Both the position numbers and the translations under genes were made by a program. From Thalassolituus oleivorans MIL-1 (lineage in GTDB: Bacteria; Pseudomonadota; Gammaproteobacteria; Pseudomonadales; Oceanobacteraceae): a stretch of 64,000 bases of DNA. The stretch covers positions 1,585,001 to 1,649,000 of the forward strand of contig NC_020888.1 in the NCBI RefSeq assembly GCF_000355675.1, in the 5' to 3' direction. A model generated the notes under the pieces. The model saw only the letters and a list, made by a program, of their open reading frames with translations. It did no database searches and had not been told where the DNA came from. Below are positions 48,114 to 57,283 of this stretch, in pieces (positions within the stretch are counted from its first letter, which is position 1; each line of letters starts with the position of its first letter).

Positions 48114-50009
48114 ATGAGTTATCAAGAAGAATATCGCGAAGCGCTGGAGCATCCACAAGCGTTTTGGAAGCGCCAAGCGCAGGAAATTCAGTGGTTTAAG
48201 CAACCGACTAAGATTCTTTCGAAAGATGAAAATGGCATTGACCGTTGGTTCGCCGATGGCGAGCTAAATACCGCGTTTTTAGCGTTGGATTATCACGTAC
48301 TGCAGGGGCGTGGAGAGCAAACTGCGTTAATTTATGATTCGCCTGTTACCGGTAATCAGCGTAGTTATAGCTACAAAGAGCTGACTGCAGAGGTTGCGCA
48401 TTTTGCCGGAGGGCTAAAGCGCCAAGGCGTTGGCAAGGGCGATCGCGTCATTATCTATATGCCTATGATTCCTGAGGCTGCTATCGCTATGTTGGCTTGT
48501 GCGCGTTTGGGGGCGATTCATTCTGTGGTGTTTGGCGGATTTGCTCCACACGAGTTGGCTGTGCGAATTGATGATGCCGAACCTAAAGTTATTGTTTCGG
48601 CTTCGTGCGGTATTGAGGTCAATAAGATCATTCCTTACAAGCCGATTTTGAATGATGCCATCGCTATGGCGACCGCAAAACCCGATACGTGCATTATTGT
48701 GCAGCGAGAGCAATGTAAATGTGAATTAGTGGCTCATATGGATATTACGTGGGAAGAGGCCGTGTATAACGTCACTCCCGCCGACTGTGTTGCCGTTAAG
48801 TCTACCGATAGCCTATATGTGCTTTATACCTCGGGCACGACTGGTAAGCCTAAAGGGGTCGTACGCGATAATGGCGGCCATGCTGTTGCCATGAAATACA
48901 GTATGGCCTCGGTTTACGATATGGGCATTGGTGATGTGTTTTGGGCGGCATCGGATGTTGGTTGGGTGGTTGGGCACTCTTACATTGTGTACGCGCCATT
49001 GTTGGCGGGCTGTACCACTGTATTTTATGAAGGTAAGCCGGTAAGAACTCCAGATGCTGGTGCATTTTGGAAAGTATGTGAAGCACACGGTGTTAAGGGG
49101 CTGTTCGCTGCGCCGACAGCATTTCGTGCGATTCGTAAAGAAGACCCAGATTGTAAGCTCGCCGAGAAATACGACCTAAGTAAACTCAAGACGATTTTTA
49201 TGGCGGGTGAGCGCCTTGATCCGCCGACCTATGAGTGGGTTGTTGAGCATCTGAAGAAACCTGTGGTCGATCACTGGTGGCAAACAGAAACCGGTTGGGC
49301 GATTGCCGGTAATCATGTCGGTCTTGGATTAACAAGGGTAAAAGCAGGGTCGGTTACGCGACCTTCACCTGGGTATAACGTCGAAATTTTAGACTCCAAA
49401 GGAAAGCCAGTTGCTGCAAATGAACAAGGCAGTATCGCGATTAAATTACCTTTGCCGCCGGGGTGCTTACCGACGATCTGGGGTGATCATAGCCGTTTTG
49501 AATCAGGTTATTTAAATACCTATAAGGGGTATTACATTACTGGTGACGGTGGTTATTTAGATGACGAACACTATTTGTTTGTGCAGGGGCGTACCGACGA
49601 CATTATTAATGTCGCCGGTCATCGCTTATCGACCGGTGAAATGGAAGAGGTATTGGCAGGGCATGATGCGGTTGCTGAATGCGCTGTTATTGGTCAAAAC
49701 AGCGATCTTAAAGGCGAGGAGCCGATGGGGTTAGTGTTATTAAAAGATGGTATTACGATCGACGACAGCGAGCTTGAATTACAGTTAATTCAGCGTGTGC
49801 GTGATCAAATCGGTGCCGTGGCAAGTTTCCATCACGCTATTGTGGTGCAGCGTTTACCAAAAACTCGTTCAGGTAAAATTTTACGTAAAGTGTTGCGCAG
49901 TATTGCTAATGGTGAGGAGTATGTTGCACCGTCAACAATTGACGATCCAGCGTGCTTGGCGGAAATAGAGGAAATGTTAACGAAAAAAGGCGTGCGCCGA
50001 ATCATTTAA
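48114..50009 (+). CDS. prpE: Propionyl-CoA synthetase-like acyl-CoA ligase
   Basis: A 631-residue AMP-forming ligase (acetyl/propionyl-CoA synthetase family). It has the N-terminal ACAS domain (YREALEHPQAFWKRQAQEI), the AMP-binding YTSGTTGKPKGV, WQTETGW, and the C-terminal lysine motif PKTRSGKILRKVLR. Details such as VDHWWQTETGWAIAGN favour PrpE over Acs. It would activate propionate or acetate; acetate released by ectoine breakdown (downstream operon) could be a substrate, though that is inference. ATG 48114 has a GGAGGTG site upstream. Confidence 0.85.
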   Translation: MSYQEEYREALEHPQAFWKRQAQEIQWFKQPTKILSKDENGIDRWFADGELNTAFLALDYHVLQGRGEQTALIYDSPVTGNQRSYSYKELTAEVAHFAGGLKRQGVGKGDRVIIYMPMIPEAAIAMLACARLGAIHSVVFGGFAPHELAVRIDDAEPKVIVSASCGIEVNKIIPYKPILNDAIAMATAKPDTCIIVQREQCKCELVAHMDITWEEAVYNVTPADCVAVKSTDSLYVLYTSGTTGKPKGVVRDNGGHAVAMKYSMASVYDMGIGDVFWAASDVGWVVGHSYIVYAPLLAGCTTVFYEGKPVRTPDAGAFWKVCEAHGVKGLFAAPTAFRAIRKEDPDCKLAEKYDLSKLKTIFMAGERLDPPTYEWVVEHLKKPVVDHWWQTETGWAIAGNHVGLGLTRVKAGSVTRPSPGYNVEILDSKGKPVAANEQGSIAIKLPLPPGCLPTIWGDHSRFESGYLNTYKGYYITGDGGYLDDEHYLFVQGRTDDIINVAGHRLSTGEMEEVLAGHDAVAECAVIGQNSDLKGEEPMGLVLLKDGITIDDSELELQLIQRVRDQIGAVASFHHAIVVQRLPKTRSGKILRKVLRSIANGEEYVAPSTIDDPACLAEIEEMLTKKGVRRII

Positions 50010-50117
50010 ATGCAATTTAAAACTCGCCATGGGAACTTTTGAATCAAGGGATTGCTCTTACATCGCAGTTAGTCTTTGTTTGATTTCTCTGACTAGCTAC
50101 TGATTGCTCCCCCTTTT

Positions 50118-50140
50118 AAACCGGGCTTGCCCGGTTTTTT
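50118..50140 (+). terminator. Terminator after prpE
   Basis: AAACCGGG-CTTG-CCCGGTTT with trailing T-tract. Confidence 0.88.
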
Positions 50141-50163
50141 TACGCCCAAAATTTATGCTCGAA

Positions 50164-50628
50164 TTAAATAATGCCTTGATCGAGTGCCATCGCCATTGCG
50201 GTTCCTAATTCCCGTGCTTGCAGAAGAAAATCATCTTGCCATTCGCCTTGGCAAATAATCGGATCCTGTACCCAGCGCCATCTTAGACCTGTCGTTATAG
50301 TCGATAGGGCATTTTGGGTGCCTGTGCCATCATGCCCTGCACGAATCAGAGCTGCGCACGGTAACCCTTGGGTAACTTCTAAACAGGGATAGTAAACACG
50401 GTCGAAAAAATCCTTTAATGCGCCGCTCATGTAGCTTAAATTTTCGGGCGTTAATAACACGATTGCCTGACTAGTAATCACGTCGTACGCGTCGGTATCG
50501 AAGGGCGATTTTACTTCCCAACTTACGTCTTCGCATTCGGCTTCTTCAAAACCATCGGACATAGCTTCAACTAAGCGGCGTAAATTTTCCGAAGGCGCAT
50601 GGGCGACAAGTAATAAGCGTTTAGACAT
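50164..50628 (-). CDS. Flavodoxin-like / NADPH-dependent FMN-type protein
   Basis: A 154-residue protein with the flavodoxin fold start [21 protein letters not shown] (a variant P-loop for FMN) and [24 protein letters not shown], as in FMN-dependent reductases. The canonical T/S-x-T-G-x-T loop is changed. It lies 163 bases after the ectoine operon on the same strand, and may be its last gene or separate. Function unknown. Confidence 0.7.
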   Translation of the reverse strand: MSKRLLLVAHAPSENLRRLVEAMSDGFEEAECEDVSWEVKSPFDTDAYDVITSQAIVLLTPENLSYMSGALKDFFDRVYYPCLEVTQGLPCAALIRAGHDGTGTQNALSTITTGLRWRWVQDPIICQGEWQDDFLLQARELGTAMAMALDQGII

Positions 50629-50791
50629 AGGCAACTAATGTTGGTCGTTAAATCTGTAAAATAGACCCCTAGCATAAAAGCCAGCGAACTTATGGTACAG
50701 CTAGAATTGCTATTTATTCTTGTTGCTTCGCTGTGCTTGCCCATCATATGCATTGGGAAGGACTGCTCCTGCCCAGTGCGATAGTCGTTAA

Positions 50792-52153
50792 TTATGCAAT
50801 CCAAACTTGTTTTATATTCACAAATTCACGAATCCCTTGGGGTCCAAGTTCGCGTCCGTAGCCAGACAGTCCGATACCGCCGCTGGGTAATCGAGGGTCT
50901 GTTTTTACAATGCCGTTCACGGCGACTTGACCCGCTTGCAGCGTATAAATAGCGCGTTCAATGCTATTTTCGTCCGTCGTCCAAATGCTCGACCCAAGTC
51001 CGTATGCGGTGGTGTTGGCCAGTTCCAGTGCGTGGTCTAAATCACGCGCTTTACTCACTGCCAGTACCGGCCCGAAGGTTTCTTCATCAAAGGCAGCCAT
51101 GCCGGGCATGACGTCGAGTAGCAAGGTGGCTGGGTAGAAGAAGCCATCGCCTTGGGGCAGGTCTCCGCCGCACAAGCAACGGGCGCCAGCATCAATGGTG
51201 CGTTTCACTTGATCATGCAAACCAAGGCGTAAATCTTCGCGTGCAATCGGCCCTAGGGAGTCAGATTCTTTGCGCGGGTCGCCTAAGGTTTTCTGACTAA
51301 AACGTTGATATAGGCGTTCGCATACATCGTCGTAAACGGCCTCTTCGACGATAACGCGTTTTACCGAGATGCAAGATTGGCCTGCATTAATTAGCCGCGA
51401 TAGGGTAATAATATCGCACGCTTTTTCTAAATCGGCGTCTGCCAGTACGATGCAAGGGTCAGACCCTCCCAGTTCGAGAACGGCGGGTTTAAGGCCTGCT
51501 GCGGCGCGCGCGGCAACCTTTTTGCCGGCATTACTCGAACCGGTGAACGACACGGCTTTAATACCGGGATGATCAATTATTTCGCCAATAAGATCCGTGG
51601 TGATTGGCAGATTTAGTGCAACGCCACCGGGTAATTCCGCTTCATGGAATGCAGCAATTAAGGCAACCGCGGTGCGCGGGACATTCGGGTCGGCCTTCAT
51701 AATGCAGGTATTACCCGCCATCAGTGCCGGAGCCATAAAACGCAACGCCAGCCATACCGGTGCATTCCAAGGCAAAATCCCCAACACTGTGCCGAGTGGC
51801 TGATATTTAACATAACTATGTGAGGCGTCAGAGGCGAGCGTTTCTGCAGCTAAAAACTGCGCGCCGTTATCGGCATAGTACTCTGCGCATCCTGCGCTCT
51901 TTTCGACCTCGGCTAGGCCTTCGCGTAGTGGTTTTCCCATTTCTTCGGCCATCAGGCGAGCTAATTCATGTTTGGCATCGCGTAGGCATTTGGCGACGCG
52001 GCGCAATGCATCGGCGCGCTCGGCAATCGGTGTGTCCGCCCATAATGGGGCGGCGGTAACCGCCATGCCAACAATACGTTTAGCTTTCGCTGCATCTAAG
52101 GACGGAAAGATGGGAAGCGCCTCCCCCGTGGTTGGGTTGTTAGGAGTTAACAT
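50792..52153 (-). CDS. doeC: Aldehyde dehydrogenase, probable aspartate-semialdehyde dehydrogenase DoeC
   Basis: A 453-residue NAD(P)-dependent aldehyde dehydrogenase (succinate-semialdehyde dehydrogenase-like). Catalytic Cys is in NAGQSCISVKR and catalytic Glu in VLELGGSDPC; the substrate-side helix ends FTGSSNAGKKVA. Its place after doeA, with which it overlaps by 14 bases, and the transaminase upstream suggest it oxidises the semialdehyde to aspartate as in ectoine catabolism. Substrate assignment is from context. Confidence 0.78.
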   Translation of the reverse strand: MLTPNNPTTGEALPIFPSLDAAKAKRIVGMAVTAAPLWADTPIAERADALRRVAKCLRDAKHELARLMAEEMGKPLREGLAEVEKSAGCAEYYADNGAQFLAAETLASDASHSYVKYQPLGTVLGILPWNAPVWLALRFMAPALMAGNTCIMKADPNVPRTAVALIAAFHEAELPGGVALNLPITTDLIGEIIDHPGIKAVSFTGSSNAGKKVAARAAAGLKPAVLELGGSDPCIVLADADLEKACDIITLSRLINAGQSCISVKRVIVEEAVYDDVCERLYQRFSQKTLGDPRKESDSLGPIAREDLRLGLHDQVKRTIDAGARCLCGGDLPQGDGFFYPATLLLDVMPGMAAFDEETFGPVLAVSKARDLDHALELANTTAYGLGSSIWTTDENSIERAIYTLQAGQVAVNGIVKTDPRLPSGGIGLSGYGRELGPQGIREFVNIKQVWIA

Positions 52154-53450
52154 AGCTTTCTCCTTTTTTCTTTGCTGATTTAGCGTTTTCTTTGGAAGTA
52201 GGCAGTTCGATAGGTTCTGGTATTGTTGGTTCCGATTTTGGCATTTTAATATCGTTTATGCCTATTAACTGGGGTTTTTCAGCGTCGTTGGGCTTGACGC
52301 TAAAGTCGCGATCCATATCGAAGAATGAACGGCAGCCGTCATCGGTAATATAAATGGTATCGGAAATACCGCAGGTTTTATCGCCATCAACGCCCCACAT
52401 CCAAGGAATTACGTGGAAGGTCATACCTTCTTTCAAAACGGTCGACTCACCTTGTTTTAAGCTGACGATGTAGCCTTCGTCCCAGCTTGGTGGAAAGGCA
52501 ATGCCGATGGAGTAACCAGAGCGAGTAATTAAACGAGCACCAATATCATTGTCGGTAATAATGTTGCGCACCATATTATCGACGTCAGATACCGTCATGC
52601 CGGGTTGCACCATGCGATGCACGGCATTTAATGCCTGCTTCATCGTTTCTTGAGCTTTGTACATAGAATCGGATAATTCACCCAATACGACGGTGCGCAT
52701 CATGGCGGTGTGGTAACGGCGATAACAACCGCCGACTTCTAAGAATATATGCTCGTTGGGTTGAATAACCCGGCCTTCCCATGTGGCATGACCAATCATA
52801 GTGCGCGGGCCAGAGGTCACGTAGGGCATTACCGCCGGTGGCTCGCCGCCAGCGCAGAACATACCGGCACTTATTGCCGCACCAATTTCATTTTCGGTAG
52901 CGCCTGCATGGCAGGCTGCAATACCTGCAGCCATACCGGCCTCAGTCGCGAAGGCAGCTTTTTTCATTAATTCAATTTCAACCGATGATTTACACACTCG
53001 GCCTTCTTCCACAATGCCAAAGCAATCGAGTAACTTGCCGTCTTTTAGCGTGGTGTGTATCACATCTTGGTGATACGCCGGGAAGAAATAGCTATTGCGC
53101 TCGTAGCCAATACGCTTATTCGATAAACCAAATTCACGCAGGGCATCGACCAGCATTTGGATGGCATCGCCGGTATCTGGGTAGGGGCGGGTGACCTCCA
53201 CCCAGGTACGCGCAATCACATTCGATTCTTCCAGTGCTCGCGTAATCATGAACGGTTCTTTTTCTAGCGGTACAACTAAGGCTTGGAAGAAAGAATAACC
53301 GGTTGTTTGGTAGTCGGTTAAATACATAATATTTTCTGGATCAGAAATCACGACTGCATCTAAATGACGCTCAGCAATGCGAGCGCGCAAATCACCCAAA
53401 CGGCGTTCATATTCTTCTGCCGGGAAAGTCATATCATCACGTTTAATCAT
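52140..53450 (-). CDS. doeA: Ectoine hydrolase DoeA (M24 family)
   Basis: A 436-residue protein of the creatinase/prolidase fold. N-terminal domain (EEYERRLGDLRARIAERHLDAVVISDPENIMYLTDY) and catalytic domain are present. The motif that normally holds two metal-ligand Asp reads IFLEVGGCYRRYHTAMMRTVV, so the ligands are replaced, as in the metal-free ectoine hydrolases. It opens the ectoine ring to N-acetyl-2,4-diaminobutyrate. A Lys/Ser/Pro-rich tail of about 40 residues is unusual. GGAGG precedes ATG 53450, and the start overlaps doeD by ATGA. Confidence 0.8.
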   Translation of the reverse strand: MIKRDDMTFPAEEYERRLGDLRARIAERHLDAVVISDPENIMYLTDYQTTGYSFFQALVVPLEKEPFMITRALEESNVIARTWVEVTRPYPDTGDAIQMLVDALREFGLSNKRIGYERNSYFFPAYHQDVIHTTLKDGKLLDCFGIVEEGRVCKSSVEIELMKKAAFATEAGMAAGIAACHAGATENEIGAAISAGMFCAGGEPPAVMPYVTSGPRTMIGHATWEGRVIQPNEHIFLEVGGCYRRYHTAMMRTVVLGELSDSMYKAQETMKQALNAVHRMVQPGMTVSDVDNMVRNIITDNDIGARLITRSGYSIGIAFPPSWDEGYIVSLKQGESTVLKEGMTFHVIPWMWGVDGDKTCGISDTIYITDDGCRSFFDMDRDFSVKPNDAEKPQLIGINDIKMPKSEPTIPEPIELPTSKENAKSAKKKGESYVNS

Positions 53451-54721
53451 GCGGCTTCCTCCATCACTGAGCGAGTGGCATTGATTAAAATATTTAAGCC
53501 AGCGACGAGATCTTCTTGTGGAATAGTGAGCGGTGGGATAAGTTTCAATACCCGTCCGCCGGTACCGCAGGCCGCAATAATAAGACCATCTTTAAAGCAT
53601 TTTTGCACAATAGCGGAGGCGCGCTCGCCACTACCGACGTCCAATCCCATGACCATGCCTTTACCGCGTAATTGCAGGCTGCTGTCGCTTTTTAATAATG
53701 GCTGTAAGGCTTCTTTCATTTGCTCTGTTTTTTGTTTTACTTCGCTCATTAATTCATCGTTTTTAAAGTAGCTTAAAGCCACTTTACCGGCGACGAACGA
53801 CAAGTTTTGGCCACGGAAAGTACCTGTATGTTCACCGGGTGACCAAAGCTTATCTAAATCAGGATGTACGAGATTCATTGCCATGGGCGTTCCTGCGCCA
53901 CCAATGCCTTTGGCTAAACACACGATACCCGGCTCAATATCGAGATCATCAAAGCTGAAATACGAGCCTGTGCGGCCACAGCCGACTTGAATGTCGTCGA
54001 TTATTAATACGGCACCAAGTTCTTTGGCTAATGCCTCGACTTTTTTAATCCATTCTTTACCGGCAACATTGACACCACCTTCGGCTTGAATGGTTTCTAA
54101 TAAAATGGCAGCGGGTGCGGCCAGACCGCTAGACGGATCAAGATAGCGATTGCGTAATGCTTCTAAGCTATCTAAACCACAGTTTTGCTTGCAGCCTACA
54201 CAAGGTTTTTCGCAGCCGAATGCCGTATGGCTGACATATGTTAATGGCACGCCAGCAGCGCCGCGGAAATATTGATTTGCCGTTGCTGCAAGTGCACCTA
54301 AGGTCATGCCATGAAAGCCGCGGCTGAAGGCTAAAATTTCAGTTCGCCCTGTGGCGCGGCGCGCTAATTTCATTGCTGCCTCTACCGCATTGGTGCCGGT
54401 TGGCCCCATAAATTGCATTTTATGCGGCATATTTCGAGGCTTTAAAATAATGTCGGTAAATGCCTGCATAAATTCAGCTTTGGCTGTGGTTTGCATATCG
54501 AGGCTATGGAGCACGCCGTCGCTTTGCAAATAATCAATCATGGCTTGCTTCATTAAGGGGTTGTTATGGCCGAAATTGAGTACGCCGGCGCCAGCGAAAA
54601 AGTCGATGTATTCTTTGCCTTGATCGTCTGTTTGACGGGAATTTTGGGCTTTATCAAAAACAACAGGGTATACGCGGCTATAGCCACGAATCGCAGATTC
54701 GCGCTGTTCGAAAATAGTCAT
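53447..54721 (-). CDS. doeD: Diaminobutyrate transaminase (DoeD/EctB-like)
   Basis: A 424-residue class III aminotransferase that starts MTIFEQRESAIRGYSR, typical of the EctB/DoeD group. The PLP Lys lies in CLAKGIGGAGTPMAM, preceded by VLIIDDIQVGCGRTG. In an operon with doeA and doeB2 it should convert diaminobutyrate to aspartate semialdehyde (DoeD); EctB, its biosynthetic relative, would sit with ectA and ectC, which are absent here. ATG 54721 has AAAGGAAA upstream. Confidence 0.82.
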   Translation of the reverse strand: MTIFEQRESAIRGYSRVYPVVFDKAQNSRQTDDQGKEYIDFFAGAGVLNFGHNNPLMKQAMIDYLQSDGVLHSLDMQTTAKAEFMQAFTDIILKPRNMPHKMQFMGPTGTNAVEAAMKLARRATGRTEILAFSRGFHGMTLGALAATANQYFRGAAGVPLTYVSHTAFGCEKPCVGCKQNCGLDSLEALRNRYLDPSSGLAAPAAILLETIQAEGGVNVAGKEWIKKVEALAKELGAVLIIDDIQVGCGRTGSYFSFDDLDIEPGIVCLAKGIGGAGTPMAMNLVHPDLDKLWSPGEHTGTFRGQNLSFVAGKVALSYFKNDELMSEVKQKTEQMKEALQPLLKSDSSLQLRGKGMVMGLDVGSGERASAIVQKCFKDGLIIAACGTGGRVLKLIPPLTIPQEDLVAGLNILINATRSVMEEAA

Positions 54722-54777
54722 AAGATTTCCTTTTTTAAAAAATATCGTGTTAAAGCAAGTTTTAAAAAAGGCTGGGG

Positions 54778-55938
54778 CTAGGGTGGTGTCCGCATACCGC
54801 TTAAGCGGCAAAACCAGCGACAAACGTCAGCAATTAAGCGGTCGTTAAAATCGTAGTAAGGGCTGTGGCAGGGCATGTTATGCCCCTTGCCATCGTCACT
54901 GCCCATCAGCGCAAATGCGCCAGGAATGGCATTTAAATAGTAGCTAAAATCCTCAGAGGCCATAATAGGGGTTGCTTGGCCATGCGCTAAACCTGCGTCG
55001 CCATGCAATTGCGACCATATTAAGCGCGCTGTTGTCGCTTGTTTTTCATGGTTAATGGTCGCGCTGTAGCGGGGAGTGTGTTCTATCTCGCATTTAACGC
55101 CATAAGCACCAGCGGTTTGTGTGGCAATTTCGGTAATTAAATTATTAATAAGAGTCCGAGTTGCTTCGTCGGGTACACGAATACTGCCGCCAAGTTCGGC
55201 GTATTGTGGTGTCACTGTTAGTGCATCGCCGCTTTGAAATTTAGTCACACTGACTACTGCTGTTTGTTGCGGTGCTATACGACGACTGCAAATTTGTTGC
55301 AGAGCAATGGTCATGGCACTGGCAGCGAGCAGTGGATCAGCACAGGCTTCAGGCTGACTCGCATGACCGCCTTTGCCGATTAAACGAATAGTAAAGGTAC
55401 CATTACCGCACATTACAATATCATCCGGACAGGCCATCGTACCGTATGGCATGGCCGGCCAATTGTGCCAGCCATAAATTTCGCTAACGCCTTTTAATGC
55501 GCCGTCCTTTATCATTTCACGCGCACCATGGCCGCCTTCTTCGGCAGGCTGGAAAATAAGAACTATTTGGCGTTCGAGTTCGTCTTCGTGTTGTTTTAAC
55601 CAGCGTGCAGTAGCAATTAATGTAGCTGTGTGGCCGTCGTGACCACAGGCATGCATGCAGCCTGGATTATTTGATGACCATTCTTTATTGGTTTCTTCTA
55701 CGATGGGTAGGGCATCGATATCGGCACGTAAAGCGATAGCTGGTGCAGTGCCAGATTCATTGATATAGGCAACCGTGCCGGTAGCCGCGCACGCGCGCCA
55801 GCGAATATTTAGCTCGGTTAATGCTTCTCTAACCGTATTAGCTGTTTGTAGTTCCTGCCAAGATAGCTCTGGATTACGGTGCAGTTCACGTCGGAAATTT
55901 TGCGCAAACTTAATTGTGTCTTGCCAGTCGTTCGACAT
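54778..55938 (-). CDS. doeB2: M20-family deacetylase, probable N-acetyl-diaminobutyrate deacetylase DoeB2
   Basis: A 386-residue amidohydrolase of the M20D group. The metal site is visible in GCMHACGHDGHTATL and FQPAEEGGHGAREM, and HNMPCHSPYYDFNDRLI is at the end. In an operon starting with this gene and followed by doeD, doeA and doeC, the substrate is probably N-acetyl-L-2,4-diaminobutyrate (the DoeB2 role). AGGAGA is 6 bases before ATG 55938. The classic DoeB of the aspartoacylase type is not in this window. Confidence 0.75.
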   Translation of the reverse strand: MSNDWQDTIKFAQNFRRELHRNPELSWQELQTANTVREALTELNIRWRACAATGTVAYINESGTAPAIALRADIDALPIVEETNKEWSSNNPGCMHACGHDGHTATLIATARWLKQHEDELERQIVLIFQPAEEGGHGAREMIKDGALKGVSEIYGWHNWPAMPYGTMACPDDIVMCGNGTFTIRLIGKGGHASQPEACADPLLAASAMTIALQQICSRRIAPQQTAVVSVTKFQSGDALTVTPQYAELGGSIRVPDEATRTLINNLITEIATQTAGAYGVKCEIEHTPRYSATINHEKQATTARLIWSQLHGDAGLAHGQATPIMASEDFSYYLNAIPGAFALMGSDDGKGHNMPCHSPYYDFNDRLIADVCRWFCRLSGMRTPP

Positions 55939-56300
55939 AAAGCGTCTCCTGCCTGGAATTCACGAAATTGTATTCGTAAAAACGATGTATTTGCTTTGTC
56001 GATTTGCTGCCTAATAGTGCGTTGCAATGGTTGTTCCAAAAAACAATTAATAATATTTTTTTATGTATTTTGCTTTTTGAATTAGAAATAAGCTTAGAAA
56101 TCAGCGTTTTATGTTGTGTGAACGATTGTTGTGAAATTTAGAAAATAGAGTGCGTCTGTATGTGACGCCAGTGGAATAATATGGTTCAGAAAATTATGCA
56201 CTGGCATGAAGCGCGACGATAAGTCTTGGTGCGTAAATTACTCTCGTTAATTTAGGATAGCTAATCACAGAAAAATTACGAGGTTTAATGCATCGCGCCG
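55939..56300. other. 362-base AT-rich gap upstream of the ectoine operon
   Basis: No gene supported. Minus-strand TTGGAA (56039-56034), 17-base spacer and TATTAG (56016-56011) is a weak candidate promoter for doeB2. No terminator for the upstream gene is visible. Confidence 0.35.
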
Positions 56301-57272
56301 TTAAATCGATATTGTTAGAGGTTGAGCTGCTGCTTGGGCAAGAGCGCAAGATAATATCCGTCCTGCGGTTTTTTCGGCTCGGCTAGTAAGAATAATTGGA
56401 ACTCTCGCCCCGACAAGCACACCCGCTGCGAGTGCATTGCCTAAGTACATTAATTGCTTGGCGAGGATGTTACCTGCCTCTAGGTCGGGTGCTAATAATA
56501 TATCTGCATCACCGGCAACCTCAGATTCAATGCCTTTTTCTAATGCAGCCTCGCGGTTAATGGCATTATCAAAGGCCAATGGGCCATCTAATAATCCACC
56601 AATAATTTGCTTGCGGTCTGCCATTTTACACAGAGCCGCTGCTTCTATGGTGCTAGGTATATCAGGGTTTACTTTTTCAACGGCACTTAAAATAGCGACT
56701 TTTGGACAAGAAATACCAATATGGTGAGCCAGATCTATGGCATTAGCGACGATGTCTTTTTTATCACGCAGGCTTGGTTGAATGTTGATTGCCGCATCGG
56801 TAACAAGTAAGGCTTTGTGATATAGCGGAATATCCAGATAAAATACGTGGCTTATACGTCGTTCGGTACGTATACCGTTCACTTTATCGAGGACGGCACC
56901 CAACAATTCGTCGGTCGATAGACCCCCTTTCATCAACGCATTCACGGCGCCTTGTCGTACCAATGACACGGCTACTTCGGCGGAGTGATGGCTGTGCTCA
57001 CTATTGTGTATGGGGAGGGCGCTAATATCGAGGTTGTTGTCAGCAGCACATTGAATAATGCGCTCTTCTGGGCCTACTAAAATAGCGTCAATAAGACCTA
57101 AATTATGCGCCGCCAAAGCACCTGCTAGAGAGTTGGAAGTTACCGGATGCACAATGGCTGTTTTGACAGCCTCGCTACGCAAGGCTCGTTCTAGTAGAAG
57201 TTGCATTCTTGGATGCTGAGTGAGTGCTGCATCCAGTTCTTCTTTCAAACGTCCTGCGGCGAGCGCTTCCAT
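56301..57272 (-). CDS. Phosphate acetyl/butyryltransferase-family protein
   Basis: A 323-residue PTA_PTB enzyme of the short type (no N-terminal regulatory domain), with VHPVTSNSLAGALAAHNLGLIDAILVGP and the C-terminal ADILLAPDLEAGNILAKQLMYLGNALAAG. It would swap acyl groups between CoA and phosphate. No acetate kinase is nearby. ATG 57272 has AAGGAAG upstream. It follows a universal stress gene by 11 bases and is co-transcribed with it. Confidence 0.82.
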   Translation of the reverse strand: MEALAAGRLKEELDAALTQHPRMQLLLERALRSEAVKTAIVHPVTSNSLAGALAAHNLGLIDAILVGPEERIIQCAADNNLDISALPIHNSEHSHHSAEVAVSLVRQGAVNALMKGGLSTDELLGAVLDKVNGIRTERRISHVFYLDIPLYHKALLVTDAAINIQPSLRDKKDIVANAIDLAHHIGISCPKVAILSAVEKVNPDIPSTIEAAALCKMADRKQIIGGLLDGPLAFDNAINREAALEKGIESEVAGDADILLAPDLEAGNILAKQLMYLGNALAAGVLVGARVPIILTSRAEKTAGRILSCALAQAAAQPLTISI

Positions 57273-57283
57273 GTCTGGCTTCC

